Assembly (NCBI GenBank): GCA_002110485.1
Contig: MOWL01000067.1
Span: 1,054,001 to 1,118,000 of the forward strand
From: Emergomyces orientalis
Taxonomy: Eukaryota; Ascomycota; Eurotiomycetes; Onygenales; Ajellomycetaceae
Length of the DNA stretch: 64,000 nt
Direction: 5' to 3'
Shown: positions 20,184 to 31,658 of the stretch, one piece after another
How the letters are laid out: each line of letters starts with the position of its first letter
How positions within the stretch are numbered: the stretch's first letter is position 1
Notes under the pieces: model-generated
What the model was told of the DNA's origin: nothing
Seen by the model: only the letters and a program-made list of their open reading frames with translations
The model's database searches: none
Translations under genes and position numbers: made by a program

Positions 20184-22672
20184 TCATGTGTATGCTCTCA
20201 TATTATCAAACGCTCCAGCGCCATGGAAGTCCTGATCGAATTCTTCGGCGCAGCTCAGAGCTGTCTCGATATGCGTGATGGTGACCACCTCTCCTTTGGC
20301 CAGTGCAAATGCAGCTCGGGCAATGTTCTTGATCTAGATTTGCCATGTCAGCCACCGCACATGATATAGATATTGACTGCTTACCTGTCGCCCATTTGAG
20401 CTTTTATTCAGCAGTTTCTCTAACTCTTTTTTCGAGATTTTTGCGCCAGCATTGCTCAATTGTTTGTTCCACACTCGGGATTTGGCTTCCAAACTCAAGG
20501 ATTCATATTTTATACCGACGTGTATCCGACTTTGCATTGCCGGGTCCAACGTGGTGTGCCGGTTGGTAGTAAGGAACATGATCCCTTCAAAATACTCGAG
20601 CGAACGGAGAAACACAGACACGAGAGCGTTGTGATGCAGGCCGTTGACGCTGCGTTCGCTCAGAAAGACATCAGCTTCGTCCAGAAGTAATATCGCATCC
20701 CAGCGACGGACGAGGTCAAGGACCCGAGATAGATGCTCTTCCAGGTCATCCGCTTTGATTCCGAAATCGCCAGCGCATGCCTATTGCAATTAGAACGAGA
20801 TCGCATATTGGGGGCCAAGGGACAAACCGAGTAGAGCGGCCTTCTCAGGAGATCCGCAGTACTCTCCGCCGTCAGGGTTTTCCCAACTCCAGGAGGCCCA
20901 CTGTGAAATGCCAGAGTTAACCGGATGATCCAGCAAGACAGCTTTCTGGCAACTTACTACAACAAGAATATGAGGCCCCTCCCTTTTCCGACGACGATGT
21001 CATCGAAGGACGATATCTCCGAGCCAGGCCTGTGGCTCTCTACCATCGTCTGGATCATGGTTTTCTTTTCTTTAGGGATCTCCAAGTGATCGAACGACGA
21101 TAGCTGGCTCCAGTCGATGGGACGGATATTTGAAATCGCGAATTCCGCTGTTCTCATGTCACATTAGCGCAAGTAAAATATTAGGACAATGTTAGCACTG
21201 ACCCCACACCCTTTTGCTGAGACTGAAGCCCAGGACCGTGGGGCTGCAAAGGATGTACTCCCTGTCTGTCATGTTCTTGGCATCTAGATTTCGAGGCTTC
21301 ACCGTCTTCTGGTCCTTCTCTTTTTCATAACCATTGTCAGAAAATATAATAAAGCCGCCTGTGCTCTCTTCCTTTACCCGTGAGAATCCGTAGTTCGGGT
21401 TCTTTTCCTTAAAAGCTAAGGCATCAACCATCATCCGGCCAGTCACGTGGAATTTGAATGGGCCTTTCTTCGTCTTGAGATGGGCAAGACCTTCATATTC
21501 GCAGTAAGCGACGTCCATAAGGCCCTTGAACTTGCGGCCTCGCTCAGAGAGCTCAGCCTCGATTTTGGCATTGCGATTGTGAAATTTCAGAGGGAAGGCA
21601 CCTAGGTCGGATATCTTTCTAGCGGATCGAAATTTCGGGATCTGAAGCACCGTTGTCACCTCACCAAATATCTTTCCGTCGTAGTCGAGCGACCGACATT
21701 CAATCTCGAAGTGATCCCCTTGGGGGCTCAATACGAATTCACCCGAGTCATAAACGAAACACCGGGGCTGCTCGGAACATGGGTCAACCATAAATATAAG
21801 CTCATTTGGCTTGAACATTGCCCAGAGGAGCTCAAAAGTAATCTCTTGATGGTCCAACAGGGGGTTTAAGCGATCCCTCAACGGAGAAAAGTGTCTTTTC
21901 AAGAATTCAATAAGTAGGTAAAGGTGTTTTCCAGCAGTCGATTCGGCTTCAAGGGTATTGTAGAAATCCTCGAGCTCCGGTAGAAATTGGAAGAGGACGT
22001 CAACCAGCACCTGTCGAAGTTAGACCCATGCGCTTGCGGGAGTTATGGGTTGATGGCTTACCGATGGCTTATCTTCCCGCAAACTGACGGCGCTTACGTC
22101 TAGCAACACATGTCGAAGGATATCCACCAGTTCGGGAGATTTATAGTCAATGTAGGTTTTGATCTCGTTTATATTGCGGTCTTGAAGAAGTCAGAGCCTG
22201 TTCTTTAATCCATATGATTACTACCTACCATGTCGGCGTCGATTGACGAAGATATATTCTTTGTATCTGTCGCATGGGTCCGACGAATCCACGACGTCTT
22301 TCACAATCTCGTAAAGATGTTGCTTCTTGTTCCAGCTGGAGAAGGGTCAGCTCGGTCTTCTCTAGGATTGGACTGAGCTTACATTTCATTCACGGTTGTG
22401 AACTCCAACTTTGATGCTCGGGTCACTTCTTTGGTTGATTCCTTCTCGTTCGCTTTTGTGTCTGGTTCGACGGTTGGGCTAGGAGCAGTAGATTGTGCAG
22501 TAAACTGTGAAGGACTCCATGATTCTTTCATTCGGAGGACTTCCACTAGAATGTCCTTGAGCTCTTCCCTGGTTACGAAACTGGGAACGCAAGGATTACT
22601 GTAGTTGGGGGGGGGCGTTGAGGAGGGGGAGGAATGGGGGCGTTTGGGGAAATCTTGGGGATTGGGCTTCAT
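20184..22672 (-). CDS. AAA+ ATPase of the fungal DUF7025-AAA type
   Basis: Eight exons (22672-22383, 22335-22229, 22180-22062, 22010-21203, 21147-20958, 20900-20828, 20780-20385, 20333-20184) splice in phase through GT-AG introns of 47-57 bp and give 710 residues. The N-terminal 95 residues are Pro/Ser-rich. A large middle region with LWAMFKPNELIFMVDPC and PLKFHNRNAKIEAEL matches what I know as DUF7025. The AAA module has Walker A (YGPPGVGKTLTAE), Walker B (AILLLDEADVFLSERS), sensor 1 (MFLTTNRHTTLD) and an arginine-finger-like region (AMQSRIHVGIKY). It ends with a lid containing NGRQIKNIARAAFALA. The protein is complete and should hydrolyse ATP in an oligomeric ring. Its substrate is unknown. 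Relatives are numerous in moulds. Confidence 0.8.
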
Positions 22673-23680
22673 CGTGGCGTGGTTAAAATGTTAAGAGTTT
22701 GGGCATTGTGATCGATAAAGATATAGCGACAATATGTAAGGCTCGCTGAGATTGGAATAGGGAATAGTTTTGCTCGGTTTTCTTGATTGCCTCAGGATTT
22801 CGGAGGGAATCCTGCCTCCTTATATGCCATTCTGTCAAAACTCAAGGCACCTATTCTTTCGTCGTCTTCCCCTTCCGCTGGACCATGTGGACACGGGAGG
22901 AGATGGCTGTCGCCCTCCCAATTCAGGGATGCATAAACCTGTGCCGCAGGATACATAGTCTCGACCCTGTCGACTAGATGTCGATCCGAAAACCCGTTGC
23001 TGGAGAAGTTACGTTTTCAAATGGCTCTCAGAAGTTGACTCCTCGAGAGTACGATGGGGCTTCAGAGCTTGCCGTCGTCCGCTCTGTGTAGCGAAGGAGG
23101 TGTGCAACCATCGAGACCCCTGGTTGCGGATTGACATTCGCCAATGTCCACGTATGACTTTGCGTTGCTGATTGCAACCCGTCAACGCACGAAACGGAGT
23201 TCTGCGAGGCCTCGATGCCGATCTTTGGCTCTGTTTGGGGGCCTTGTACAGCTCTGGATGAGTATGAACATCGATAAAAAAGACATGCAGCCTTGAGACA
23301 TGGCATACGAACGTAACCATTGTATCGCATTCTGACCTCTGCAGCACCGGCCTCAATCTAGATTTTCAAATTTGGGGCCGGCGGATATCAGAGTAAACCG
23401 ATTGGCTGAAGTGGCGTGGGCTACTCTCTTGAAATATGCGGGGTTGTCACATGCTATTGATGCTATTGGATATATGACAATCTCATTCATGAAATTTTGG
23501 AGGGCTTGCGTAACTTGAAGGACTGAAAGCCTAATTTCCAGAAGCTGGGCTGTGGTGTGATTCGTCAAACTTCCATCCCTTCACACTTGGTCAAGTTTGA
23601 CTGGCCGCCACGGCGTGATGGCTGGCGTTTAATGAGCTAAAGTATGTGACTGAACGCCTTAGCCACCATAATTTTTTCCC
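22673..23680. other. Intergenic; includes one copy of repeat family C
   Basis: A block at 23010-23060 in reverse orientation matches 31371-31415 and 48420-48465. No coding region is supported; the open minus-strand frames at 23009-23356 lack any domain. Confidence 0.4.
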
Positions 23681-24611
23681 ATGTATGTACCGAGAGAGGT
23701 AATGATGAGCTTCCAGAAGTGGGCGGCCAATGCCGCTTCAAACAACTTTAAAGGGGAAGATATTCCCTCCCCCAACAATGATTTTTATGTCCGAATTAAA
23801 TCTCTTTTAGCTGCCTTATACTCATCAGACGTCACCAATACAAACATTTCACAGAACATCGGAATGAAAACCATCCGTTGCGAGGACGTCGTCCTAGCCA
23901 TGGCAGATCAGGCCGAAAGGTTTGGTGCCATGTCCGTCACATTTGCAAAAGCCCCAGACCTTGCGAAGACCCAAGCCGAACAAATCACCCAGTGGACCCA
24001 AAAGCTGATCGATGCCGTAACAAAGATTCGACAAGATGCACAGGTTGCCGCAAATGTGTGCCAAGAACGCCTCCAGGTCACAATTCGCGAGCTTAGCACG
24101 CGTGGGCATGCAACAAAGAAGAAGATCTTAGAAAATAATAAGCTGGATACATCGCGAACTGTAAAGGCAAACTTCAGGCTAGTGTTTGGGCCGCCAAAAC
24201 ACTCGGAATACTGCAGCAAAACCACGAAATATGCAATGGAATCCAATGCTGTGAGGATTAAAACAGTTCGTGGGCTATGCGAAAGTTATCCCGACGCTGT
24301 TATCACCCTATCAACGAGCTATCCTACCAAAGTGTGGACGGAATCAAGCGTGGAAGTATTTGACGGTCTGATAAAGTTGTTGAAGAAGGATGCGGAGAAA
24401 GAAGTAGGGGTGGGTTGGCCACGCGAGATTTTGGATATCATGGATACGCTCGAAGAAGAAAGGCCGATGTGTGGCGAGTTTAAGGTTCTTCGTGGTATGT
24501 GCTCAACCCCTTCTCCCAATATCTTCTTCACTGACAGGTAGTCAGACAAAATCTCTCAGCGTCAAGAGATTAATCTCCCTTCCGCCTCCTTGTCCCGACA
24601 TAAACAGTTGA
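23681..24611 (+). CDS. Hypothetical helical protein
   Basis: Exons 23681-24494 and 24538-24611 (43-bp intron, phase 1) give 295 residues. The start could be the ATG at 23681 or the later MMSF pair near 23705. It is mostly predicted helix with long charged stretches (QITQWTQKLIDAVTKIRQ). A conserved-looking centre reads RLVFGPPKHSEYCS, and the end has EILDIMDTLEEERPMCGEF. No family is recognised. It lies 50 bp upstream of another unknown gene in the same direction. Confidence 0.55.
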
Positions 24612-24661
24612 GACCGATCGCAAGTGTGTTGGCTACTCTGCAGAGCGAATACTCACCTACG

Positions 24662-25289
24662 ATGAGTGAGCCAACGTCTTCCCCAGTACGTGGGAATAGG
24701 AGCTTACCAGCGGGTATAGATCAGCTGCCGAGCCTACAGCAAATAGGATCCACAGCACCAGTCTTCTATCAGCGTATGACAATTACCATTTTTCCCATTT
24801 TAGAAGGCATGGCTAATCAATGGATAGGGCAAGTGCGCGACGGCCCACATAAAAATTCCAATTTCGGACCGCCAACTAGCCCCAGCACTGGACGGGACCA
24901 ACTTGGCACTTACCATAGTACGGTTTATCCTTTAAAAAGACGCAAGCCTGAAGATCCACAATCGCCATTCCGGGAGAATAGAGGTAAGAAAATGCCTTTC
25001 AAAATATTCATGTACCAGAACTAACAATCTACCAATAGAGGTCGGATTTATGTACACAAATGCCCCCGCCGTCGATATATTGCAACTAGCTGAACCATTC
25101 AAAACGGCGCTCCAGAACAGTCGACAATGGAAATGGGAAAGAAGCCAAAATATGAACACCACATCGTGCCTGGCGGCATTGTTCCCGAAGGATAACACTC
25201 AGGATGTTTCTCTGACTATATGGTGCGGAAATAAGGATGGATACCGTGTCATCACTGCGTTCGGGATGCAACTTACTCCTTTACCCTAG
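24662..25289 (+). CDS. Hypothetical protein
   Basis: Begins MSEPTSSPVRGNRSLP. Probable introns are 24775-24829 (55 bp, phase 1) and one near 24985-25038 (GTAAGA to ATAG, phase 1), which leads to EVGFMYTNAPAVDILQLAE and a C-terminal region ending AFGMQLTPLP. The spliced protein is about 170 residues, Pro/Ser-rich at the N-terminus and more ordered at the C-terminus. No family is recognised. Its stop codon (25287-25289) overlaps the stop of the convergent minus-strand gene. Confidence 0.45.
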
Positions 25290-25607
25290 ACCTTGAAGTA
25301 GACGCTGGCACCCCTTACGTATGTGGTATATCCGGCGGGCACTGTGAAGGGTTTGTAGTCTGTTGTTGGATGGTCGTGGACTTCATGGGTTGCGTAGTGT
25401 TCCGTCTCTTCATTATATATCGACAAATAGCGGCCTTTAAAATATATGGTCCTATCACTGTCGGTCGGCGGAAAATAATGGGCCGGGATATCCTTTTCCT
25501 TTTGCCCGGAGAGAGCGTCGTCACCCGTCTAAAGATATATATGAATTAGATACATAGCGATGAGATTAAGAGCCGTGACAAAACTGTGTAGCTGGACTTA
25601 CCGCCAT
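25286..25607 (-). CDS. Small hypothetical protein with a 6-nt first exon
   Basis: A six-base exon (ATGGCG, 25607-25602) followed by GTAAGT leads through a 73-bp intron to exon 25528-25286. This gives 82 residues: MATGDDALSGQKEKDIP, then HYFPPTDSDRTIYFKGRYL, then PAGYTTYVRGASVYFKV. The alternating polar and aromatic pattern suggests a small all-beta fold. No signal peptide or known domain is seen. The tiny first exon is plausible but would need a transcript. The gene converges on and overlaps its neighbour by three bases. Confidence 0.4.
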
Positions 25608-27811
25608 AGCCAAGATACTCTAGATGGACCTTGCTTCTCTGTACCAACTGTTAAAGACTACTGCGTATCAGCGATCATAGGGCCTAATGGTAGAGGGGAA
25701 GATTCGATCTCTATTCACCTTAAATTCAGAGAGGCGCAGATGAAACTGGACAAAACAAGACACAATCAACAAGCCTCCGGATGGCTTTCTGCGCGTGTCA
25801 ACAGTGTGAAAAACGACAGCGTGGGGTCGAAACAGAGTAAGATGGATAGTGCTTTGATTATGTTCGATGAAAATCGTGATGAATCGTGGGGAGGTCGCTC
25901 CTCTAGGATTTAGGTGGGGTATGACTTGGTGGGGTTGGCATTTTGATGGGGTCCCTGGATATTTGCTCAGCCATACCCAGAAGCACTCCAAAGATGCGAG
26001 GCGATTCATGTCCGATATCCAACGTGTTACTCTGTCAGGCATACATGCAGATAATTCTAGAAATGGTACATCTTATATTGGAAAAGCCAGCGTCATATGA
26101 TCTTGCCTGGTGACCAGGAATAGTAACTTTATGTTCATTGAGCCGAAGTTGCACATGGTGGCTTGCATATTTGCTGCATGAATGCTACTAAAATTCATAC
26201 AAGCCCTTCTACCGAATAATTTCCAGAATTTAGAAATGCTATTATCCGGAGGACGTTCCAATAATCATGGATTATCAAGCCTATGCACAGTCTCAGTTTC
26301 TGACATGGGGGGAATCTTCGACTTTTCCTTTAAGTGTTAAATTTACACGAGCCTACACTTAGAAGGAAAAAGAAATAAAAATATTATTGCCATTCGATGG
26401 AACAATGGCCCTCAACCTGGAATTTTTGCACTCACATGAAAAATATCCCAGTTCACCAAGACCCAATCAAGCTACTTTGTGCTGGGGCTGACAAATCATC
26501 CCAGTTGAAACAGCGAAAATTTGGCTGAGGGTTTTGGGAGCCTAGGCATCGATCACCCAAAATCGAGGAGAGAATTTGCAGAAGGCACAGGGTTGGTGTG
26601 TTACAGTACACAGCCAAAGAAACTCTAGTGAAGGATGCTGGCGCTGTGTGAGCTGTTTTTGGTAGGTCCCAACACAAAGGAACAAATATAAACCGCAGCC
26701 CGAAAGCCCTATGATGAAACTTTGGGATTCGCCCTCTTGGCGCAATATTTCCAACGAGCATCCCGCTTTTAGGCCCCGCGATCGAAAGCGTGGCCTGGTC
26801 AGCCTACACACCTCAAAAGCATAGGGTCATTTTATTCTTATATGCGGTCATCCTGGTCATTCAAAAGGTATGAGGACTTTTACAGTACTGTACAGTAGAC
26901 TCTAGGAAATTCTCATTTTTCCATATTGAGATCGATTCAGAAAGGGCCAATTTTGTATTAACCTCTATTTACCATGTTATGCTACTAAAAGGAAAAAGGA
27001 GCCGAGTCTCCGAATTAGGCTTTGTAATGCTGCTCTCTTCTTGCTACCTCTGGCATAGAAGCATCTGCAAGGTTGTCAAACAATATTCAACTACGGAAAG
27101 ATGAAATACCTCATCCCGACCAGATAGACAGCATTTGGTTTCAACTTCTCACCCATTTTAAACCATGGCTCAAGTGATAATGCCCTGCCGCTGCAAAGCT
27201 CGAACAAGGAATCCAAGAAGGATCATTCGAAAAGTGTGACCTTGTTGGCTGCTGTTGCCTTCTTCAAACCAGACGCCTTTTGCGAGTACAGGATTCTGGA
27301 GATGCTCAGCCATACCATAGAAGCATTTTTTTATCTCTGTATCTGGGTTTATGAAGGAATTTGGGCATTCTGTGCTGTGGAGGTCCAGCCAATAAGCAGT
27401 GGTAAATTGGGTGGCAGAAAAAGCACGCTAATTGTGCCTTGGCGGCCAGACGAGGAGATACCCTTGCCAGAGACAAGCGGCGTATCGCTAGGTCTGTGCA
27501 CTGTCATTCCTCATTAACTAGCCAATCACACAAGAGTGGGCAGTCTACCCTCCAGGCAGCAGTGCTAATTTTAGTTCGCGCTCCCATCCGCCCTGACGTG
27601 GTAAAAATATATTATCACGTGATCGTCTTAGTGGCACCAATTCTGGACTCGGGCCGCTACCACCAACATTTTCGCTGATTGGCTTCCAGCAACCGAAGGC
27701 TGGCCCTCAGTAGCAATCATTTCCGGATGAGCGCCTGAAATGCATTCTGGGATCCTGCGCAGAAGTTAATTATAAGAACCTCTGCCCCTTCTGACCTCGA
27801 TACATACTGGC
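25608..27811. other. Intergenic, repeat family B copy 2, no gene seen
   Basis: 26400-26990 is repeat family B in long form. Frames at 25560-26100 and 27236-27678 have no recognisable domain. A TCACGTGA palindrome occurs near 27614. Confidence 0.45.
26640..26985. repeat. Repeat family B, copy 2
   Basis: Aligns with 12020-12262. The end section, ATGCGGTCAT through TTTACCATGTTATGC, aligns with 41606-41790. Confidence 0.7.
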
Positions 27812-29477
27812 ATGATAAAGGAGCTAAAATTTTATGATTATGACCATATGCCTAGTTCAGTGACCCCCAACCTGTCTCGCAAGCGTCAGTATCCTCAGCC
27901 CCATCCATCCGACAGGTCGCGATTTCGGAAAAGGCAGAAGCTCGACGCGTCGGCATCAGCATATTGGGATAACCTGTCAAAGATTTGGTTAACCAAAGAT
28001 GCATTAGAGGAGTTGGATCGAAGAAACAGCCGCCCGAAACCACCCCAGAACCATCATCGACCTCTCACTCGACGATTTCACACTGAGCTGGAGAAGCGCT
28101 GTAATCCGTTTCAGTTTGCTCCAGTCTTTCTCCGCGAATGTGCACCCGCTTGTTCAAAGCAGATAAAAAGGGTTTCCAGATTGGGAGGACCTGACCTAAC
28201 TGACCTTAGAAATGTACGTAACTACAAATCCATGCAAATACACCATTGCTGATAATATTGCCCAGTATCCTAAACGGGAAAACTTCCTTGAAACAGCAAT
28301 GAGCTCAAGGTCCCGGGGTAGAAAGCGACGCGCAGGCTCTCCTCCATCAACAAGCGCAGATACAAAGGGTACCACCAAGTCCACAAGCACCACACCCTAT
28401 AACCGTAACTTCCAGCAGAATCTAATTGATCATGGTGTTTACCCTGATGGATATGAATATCCAGATGGTCGAATACCAGCAATGCCAAAAAACTGGGAGG
28501 AGATCAATAAAACACTAGCTCGACCGCGATCCTCCCTTTCCCCATCAAACTTCTCTGATGAACATTTCCGGAAATTCAAACGAGCAGATACCCACGCATC
28601 TAAAGAACAACCGGTCACAACGTCAGTGATTCCTATCATCGAAGGTGATGTTGATGATCCCAAATGTGCCGGAGGGGGATACCCGCTTGGAAATCTCGCC
28701 CCCTTAACTGACGGCGCACTGGCTCAGGCCAAGCCAGATCACTTCTACGGTGCGCGTCCTGAACAGCTCGATCGCCAGATACGCAATGAACTGAGCGATT
28801 ATATCATCCCATCAACACAGGATGACCTTCCGATGGTACCGAATTTCTTTTTAGAAGCAAAAGGGCCCGATGGATCCTTGGCTGTGGCTACACGGCAGGC
28901 TTGCTATGACGGCGCACTAGGAGCTCGGGGTATGCACGCTCTCCAGTCATACCAACAAGACGGATCAACTTACGACAACAATGCTTACACTCTTACGTCG
29001 ACTTATCATGGCGGTACACTCAAGCTATACACAGCTCATCTCGCCGAGCCCGAAGGCCCAGGCCGTCGCCCTGAGTATATTATGACCCAACTCAATACTT
29101 GGGGCATGACTGGCAACTTGGAAACCTTTCGGCACGGAGCATCCGCATACCGAAATGCTCGGGACTGGGCAAAGGAAAAGCGGGACGAATTTATTAGGGC
29201 AGCAAATGAAACGCACTCAAAGGCTCAATCTCAGCTTCTTCATTCAACCTCTCAGTCCCAGACGGCTTCCGAGGCAGCTCTTACCTTGGACGACTCTGAT
29301 CTATCGACATTGTCTGACCAAACAGAGTATCAAGACACCCAATGGAGCTTCGCAAATACAACTGAAGAAGGGGGAGGAGAGTCTCAGATTCTTAGTACAC
29401 ACGCCAAGAAGCCGAGAGTTGGCTCCGTTGTTCAAGGTGATACAGCGGGTAATAAGTCTACTAGATGTCCGAATTGA
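27812..29477 (+). CDS. DUF7924-like PD-(D/E)XK protein, copy 1
   Basis: Exons 27812-28213 and 28266-29477 (52-bp intron, phase 0) give 537 residues. The N-terminus has basic nuclear-localisation-like clusters (SRKRQYPQPHP, SRFRKRQKL) and a second cluster after the intron (SRGRKRRAGSPP). The core reads MVPNFFLEAKGPDGSL then QACYDGALGARGMHALQSY. The E-x-K in LEAKG and the following helix fit the PD-(D/E)XK nuclease-like fold that I associate with fungal DUF7924. The C-terminus is Ser/Gln/Thr-rich. The frame is complete. Whether it cuts DNA is unknown. A second, divergent member is at about 34600-36329. Confidence 0.65.
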
Positions 29478-29670
29478 TGATAAACAAGGCTGTCATACAC
29501 AGAGGGAATCCATAACCTGCACCAGGCCAGCTTTCCTTTTTGGGGTTGATCAAAGTCACAAGAATTGCATAATAATGATCGCTCGAAACTTCCCACCGGG
29601 ATGTGGGGCCCGTTTGAATCTACATAAAAATAAAGCAATCGGTAAGCTTTTACCTGTCGTTGGGCTAGGG
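29478..29670. other. Short intergenic segment
   Basis: No coding region is supported. It leads into the gene fragment at 29680. Confidence 0.3.
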
Positions 29671-29679
29671 ATAGTGGGA

Positions 29680-29885
29680 GGTTAGGGGAGGAGTTGGCTC
29701 TCGTCCATTGGGTGGGCCATTGGCAATGTTGCGCGGGCTTGGGTGAGCCCCCTCGATGGGCTCGTCGGAGAAATCCGACAGGTGGAGTGACGGTGAGGGA
29801 ACATGGACTGCGGGGGAGTCGAACAGAATCCATTCATCCCATTAATGTCATCGAGACTAGAGACGGTGGACCGAACAAGATCAGG
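29680..29885 (-). pseudogene. Fragment related to the gene at 1220-2277
   Basis: The minus-strand DNA aligns for about 200 bp with 1860-2050: SSLDDIN, a one-base loss, DEWILFDS, then LSDFSDEPIEGAHPSP and PPNGREPTPPL. It has no start and ends soon after, so it is a relic. It is useful because it shows where the other copy gained a base. Confidence 0.6.
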
Positions 29886-30040
29886 CATTTGCTTACGAGA
29901 CAGCAACTTACAATGCTAGTCTCCTTGAATTTATGGCATCGGCGGGTTCAATGGGGTCCCCAGAACCTGGCAAGTGGTAGTTACATTTTGCATGGGATTA
30001 GGATCGAATATGTATCTATCACCAAACACCATACCTCTAT

Positions 30041-30190
30041 TTAACCTTTGAGCGGTGTCTCCTTTGATGTTCGGTACCCATTCCCCGTGCGTTCGGGCTG
30101 GCGGAACACCGGCACGTCCAGCATCTCTGCCTTGATCTTTAGGCTCATACCGTCTCGGTGTGACGGGATGGGACAGTTAGTCTTGACAGG
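30041..30190 (-). pseudogene. Internal fragment of a DUF3435-type tyrosine recombinase
   Basis: Minus-strand translation gives SHRDGMSLKIKAEMLDVP, then VFRQPERTGNGYRTS and KETPLKG. The MLD-x-PVFR-x...GY-x-S-x-x-PL pattern is what I recall just ahead of the catalytic part of fungal DUF3435 proteins. Only about 50 codons remain and no catalytic Arg or Tyr is present. Confidence 0.45.
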
Positions 30191-30494
30191 CTCCGCGGAA
30201 TCTGGGCTACAAAACCCTAACCCTTGCACTACTGGCTAATGCATGATGGGATTATTCGCACAGGTCCAAGTTCGTAAGTCATTACTGACGTTCTGGTTGA
30301 CCTGCTCCTCTCTCAGTTTTTGGGACCCCCCATCGTGGCTTTCGGACTTCCCAGCTGCCATTTAAGTTTCCCAGCCGCAATCATTTGGACTGCCCACCCA
30401 CCCACATCCAGTACAATAAATCGGAGTATAGGATGCTCCCTCCTTACGTATATTGTTCTGGATCAAACTGTGCTACAACTTCAAGATTTCGAGC

Positions 30495-30640
30495 AACAAT
30501 GACCCACAAAAATGATGATGATGATGATGAAAATCCGAAAAGTCCAAAAAAAAAGGGTGTCTAAAATAGCCGCTGAAGACCTCCTGGTTAAAGGCCTCAG
30601 GGAACTAGTGTGACAAGCAGCTTTAGGAAGCGGGCTGGGG
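30495..30640 (-). mobile_element. CAT-tailed repeat, copy 3 (reverse orientation)
   Basis: Read on the minus strand, the sequence ends in CATCATCATCATCATTTTTG (30504-30525 region). It is preceded by YPSPLPKAACHTSS-like codons that align with YPGQLPKATRQA at about 36910-36960. The layout looks like the 3' end of a non-LTR element or a repeatedly copied gene end. Confidence 0.45.
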
Positions 30641-30870
30641 TAAATCTTGTGGTGGAGCCAGTGATAATGTTCCACCTGTCGCCTATGACGCAGAACGATG
30701 TCCCCGGCTGGTGGCCTTTCATCAGTTGGCTTGAGAGTGACCAACTGAGCATTTGCAACCCGTGTCGCGCGCCGTGGTTTCTTGTCTTCTTCACATCGTC
30801 CTTTCGTCTCGCGTCCTTCGCACCAGGGGCTGTTCGTCCGTCTCGTCTGAAATAATGACCTCTTGCGGAA
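30640..30870 (-). pseudogene. RING-gene relic
   Basis: Minus-strand DNA at about 30820-30870 matches the RING gene N-terminus at 390-445: VIISDETDEQPLVRR against VIIISDEKTDEQPLARR. The RING itself is only faintly recognisable and runs into the CAT-tailed repeat. The frame is broken by stops. Confidence 0.5.
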
Positions 30871-30894
30871 CACTTGCGTTTCAAGCAGAAAAGG

Positions 30895-31105
30895 AGATCG
30901 CGCAAGGACGGTGGACCGAAGGTTTTAAAATCAATTGGTTAGAATCTTTGTCTGTGTAACATGCCAATACCAATTTCGGTTCTGATTTGTTCCGTACTTT
31001 ACCTGTCTTGATAGTCTTCTCGTTTGCTTGGGTCCCTTTGTTTGATCTTTGCCTGTTTAGCATATTTGATTCCGGCCCACGAGCTCAATTGACATCGCCT
31101 ATCAC
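30895..31105 (-). repeat. Repeat family D, copy 1 (inverted copy at 56670-56900)
   Basis: About 200 bp is the reverse complement of 56670-56900. Shared words include GATCAAACAAAG, AAGACAGGCAAAGTACGGAA and AATCAGAACCGAAATTG. It contains no supported gene. Confidence 0.75.
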
Positions 31106-31109
31106 AGTT

Positions 31110-31330
31110 CTATCAATGATAATACGGTAATCCGAATACATCTCATATAATTTATAAGTGTAATTTATTAAGAAAATCAACTTCTAATATAGTCTATAAC
31201 TCAACATATAATTTAGATTTTTAATATCTAAAAATTATATAATCTACTATGTAGATATACATATATAAATTACATATTATATATAAATTTGATATGATTA
31301 TTGCTGAGATTCATGTATCTAAACATTCTT
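31110..31330. other. Very AT-rich island
   Basis: About 220 bp is almost entirely A and T, rich in TATA and TTTAAAT words, next to repeat family D. It is compatible with RIP-type decay of a former repeat, but no parent copy is visible. Confidence 0.5.
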
Positions 31331-31370
31331 GATTTAGTATGCAAAATAGCGATGGTTAGGTGGGAGTGAT

Positions 31371-31420
31371 CCCATCGTACTCTCGAGGAGTCAACTTCTG
31401 AGTGCCATTTGAAAATCAGA
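31371..31420 (+). repeat. Repeat family C, copy 2
   Basis: TACTCTCGAGGAGTCAACTT followed by CTGAGTGCCATTTGAAAA matches 48420-48465 and the reverse complement of 23010-23058. Confidence 0.75.
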
Positions 31421-31658
31421 AAGATCCGATGACTGGCACAAGTTCTTAAAATTTTCATCAGAACCAAGATGTCTCAGCATACCAATTCGTCTTATTATTT
31501 AAAATTACCAGATCAATGGGGGAGCGTGAGTCGTCGTGGACTAGCATTTAGGAGGATGGGGCTGGCTTGCTCATTTTTGCATTTTTACACTGCGAGAGAA
31601 TTAAAAGATTCATATAGATTGTCATACCTCAAAATAGACTATGCAACGTATCACTCTC

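Noticed and set aside
30215..30235. GGGTTAGGG-like word on the minus strand suggesting a telomere
   Set aside because: Only one and a half units; no array.
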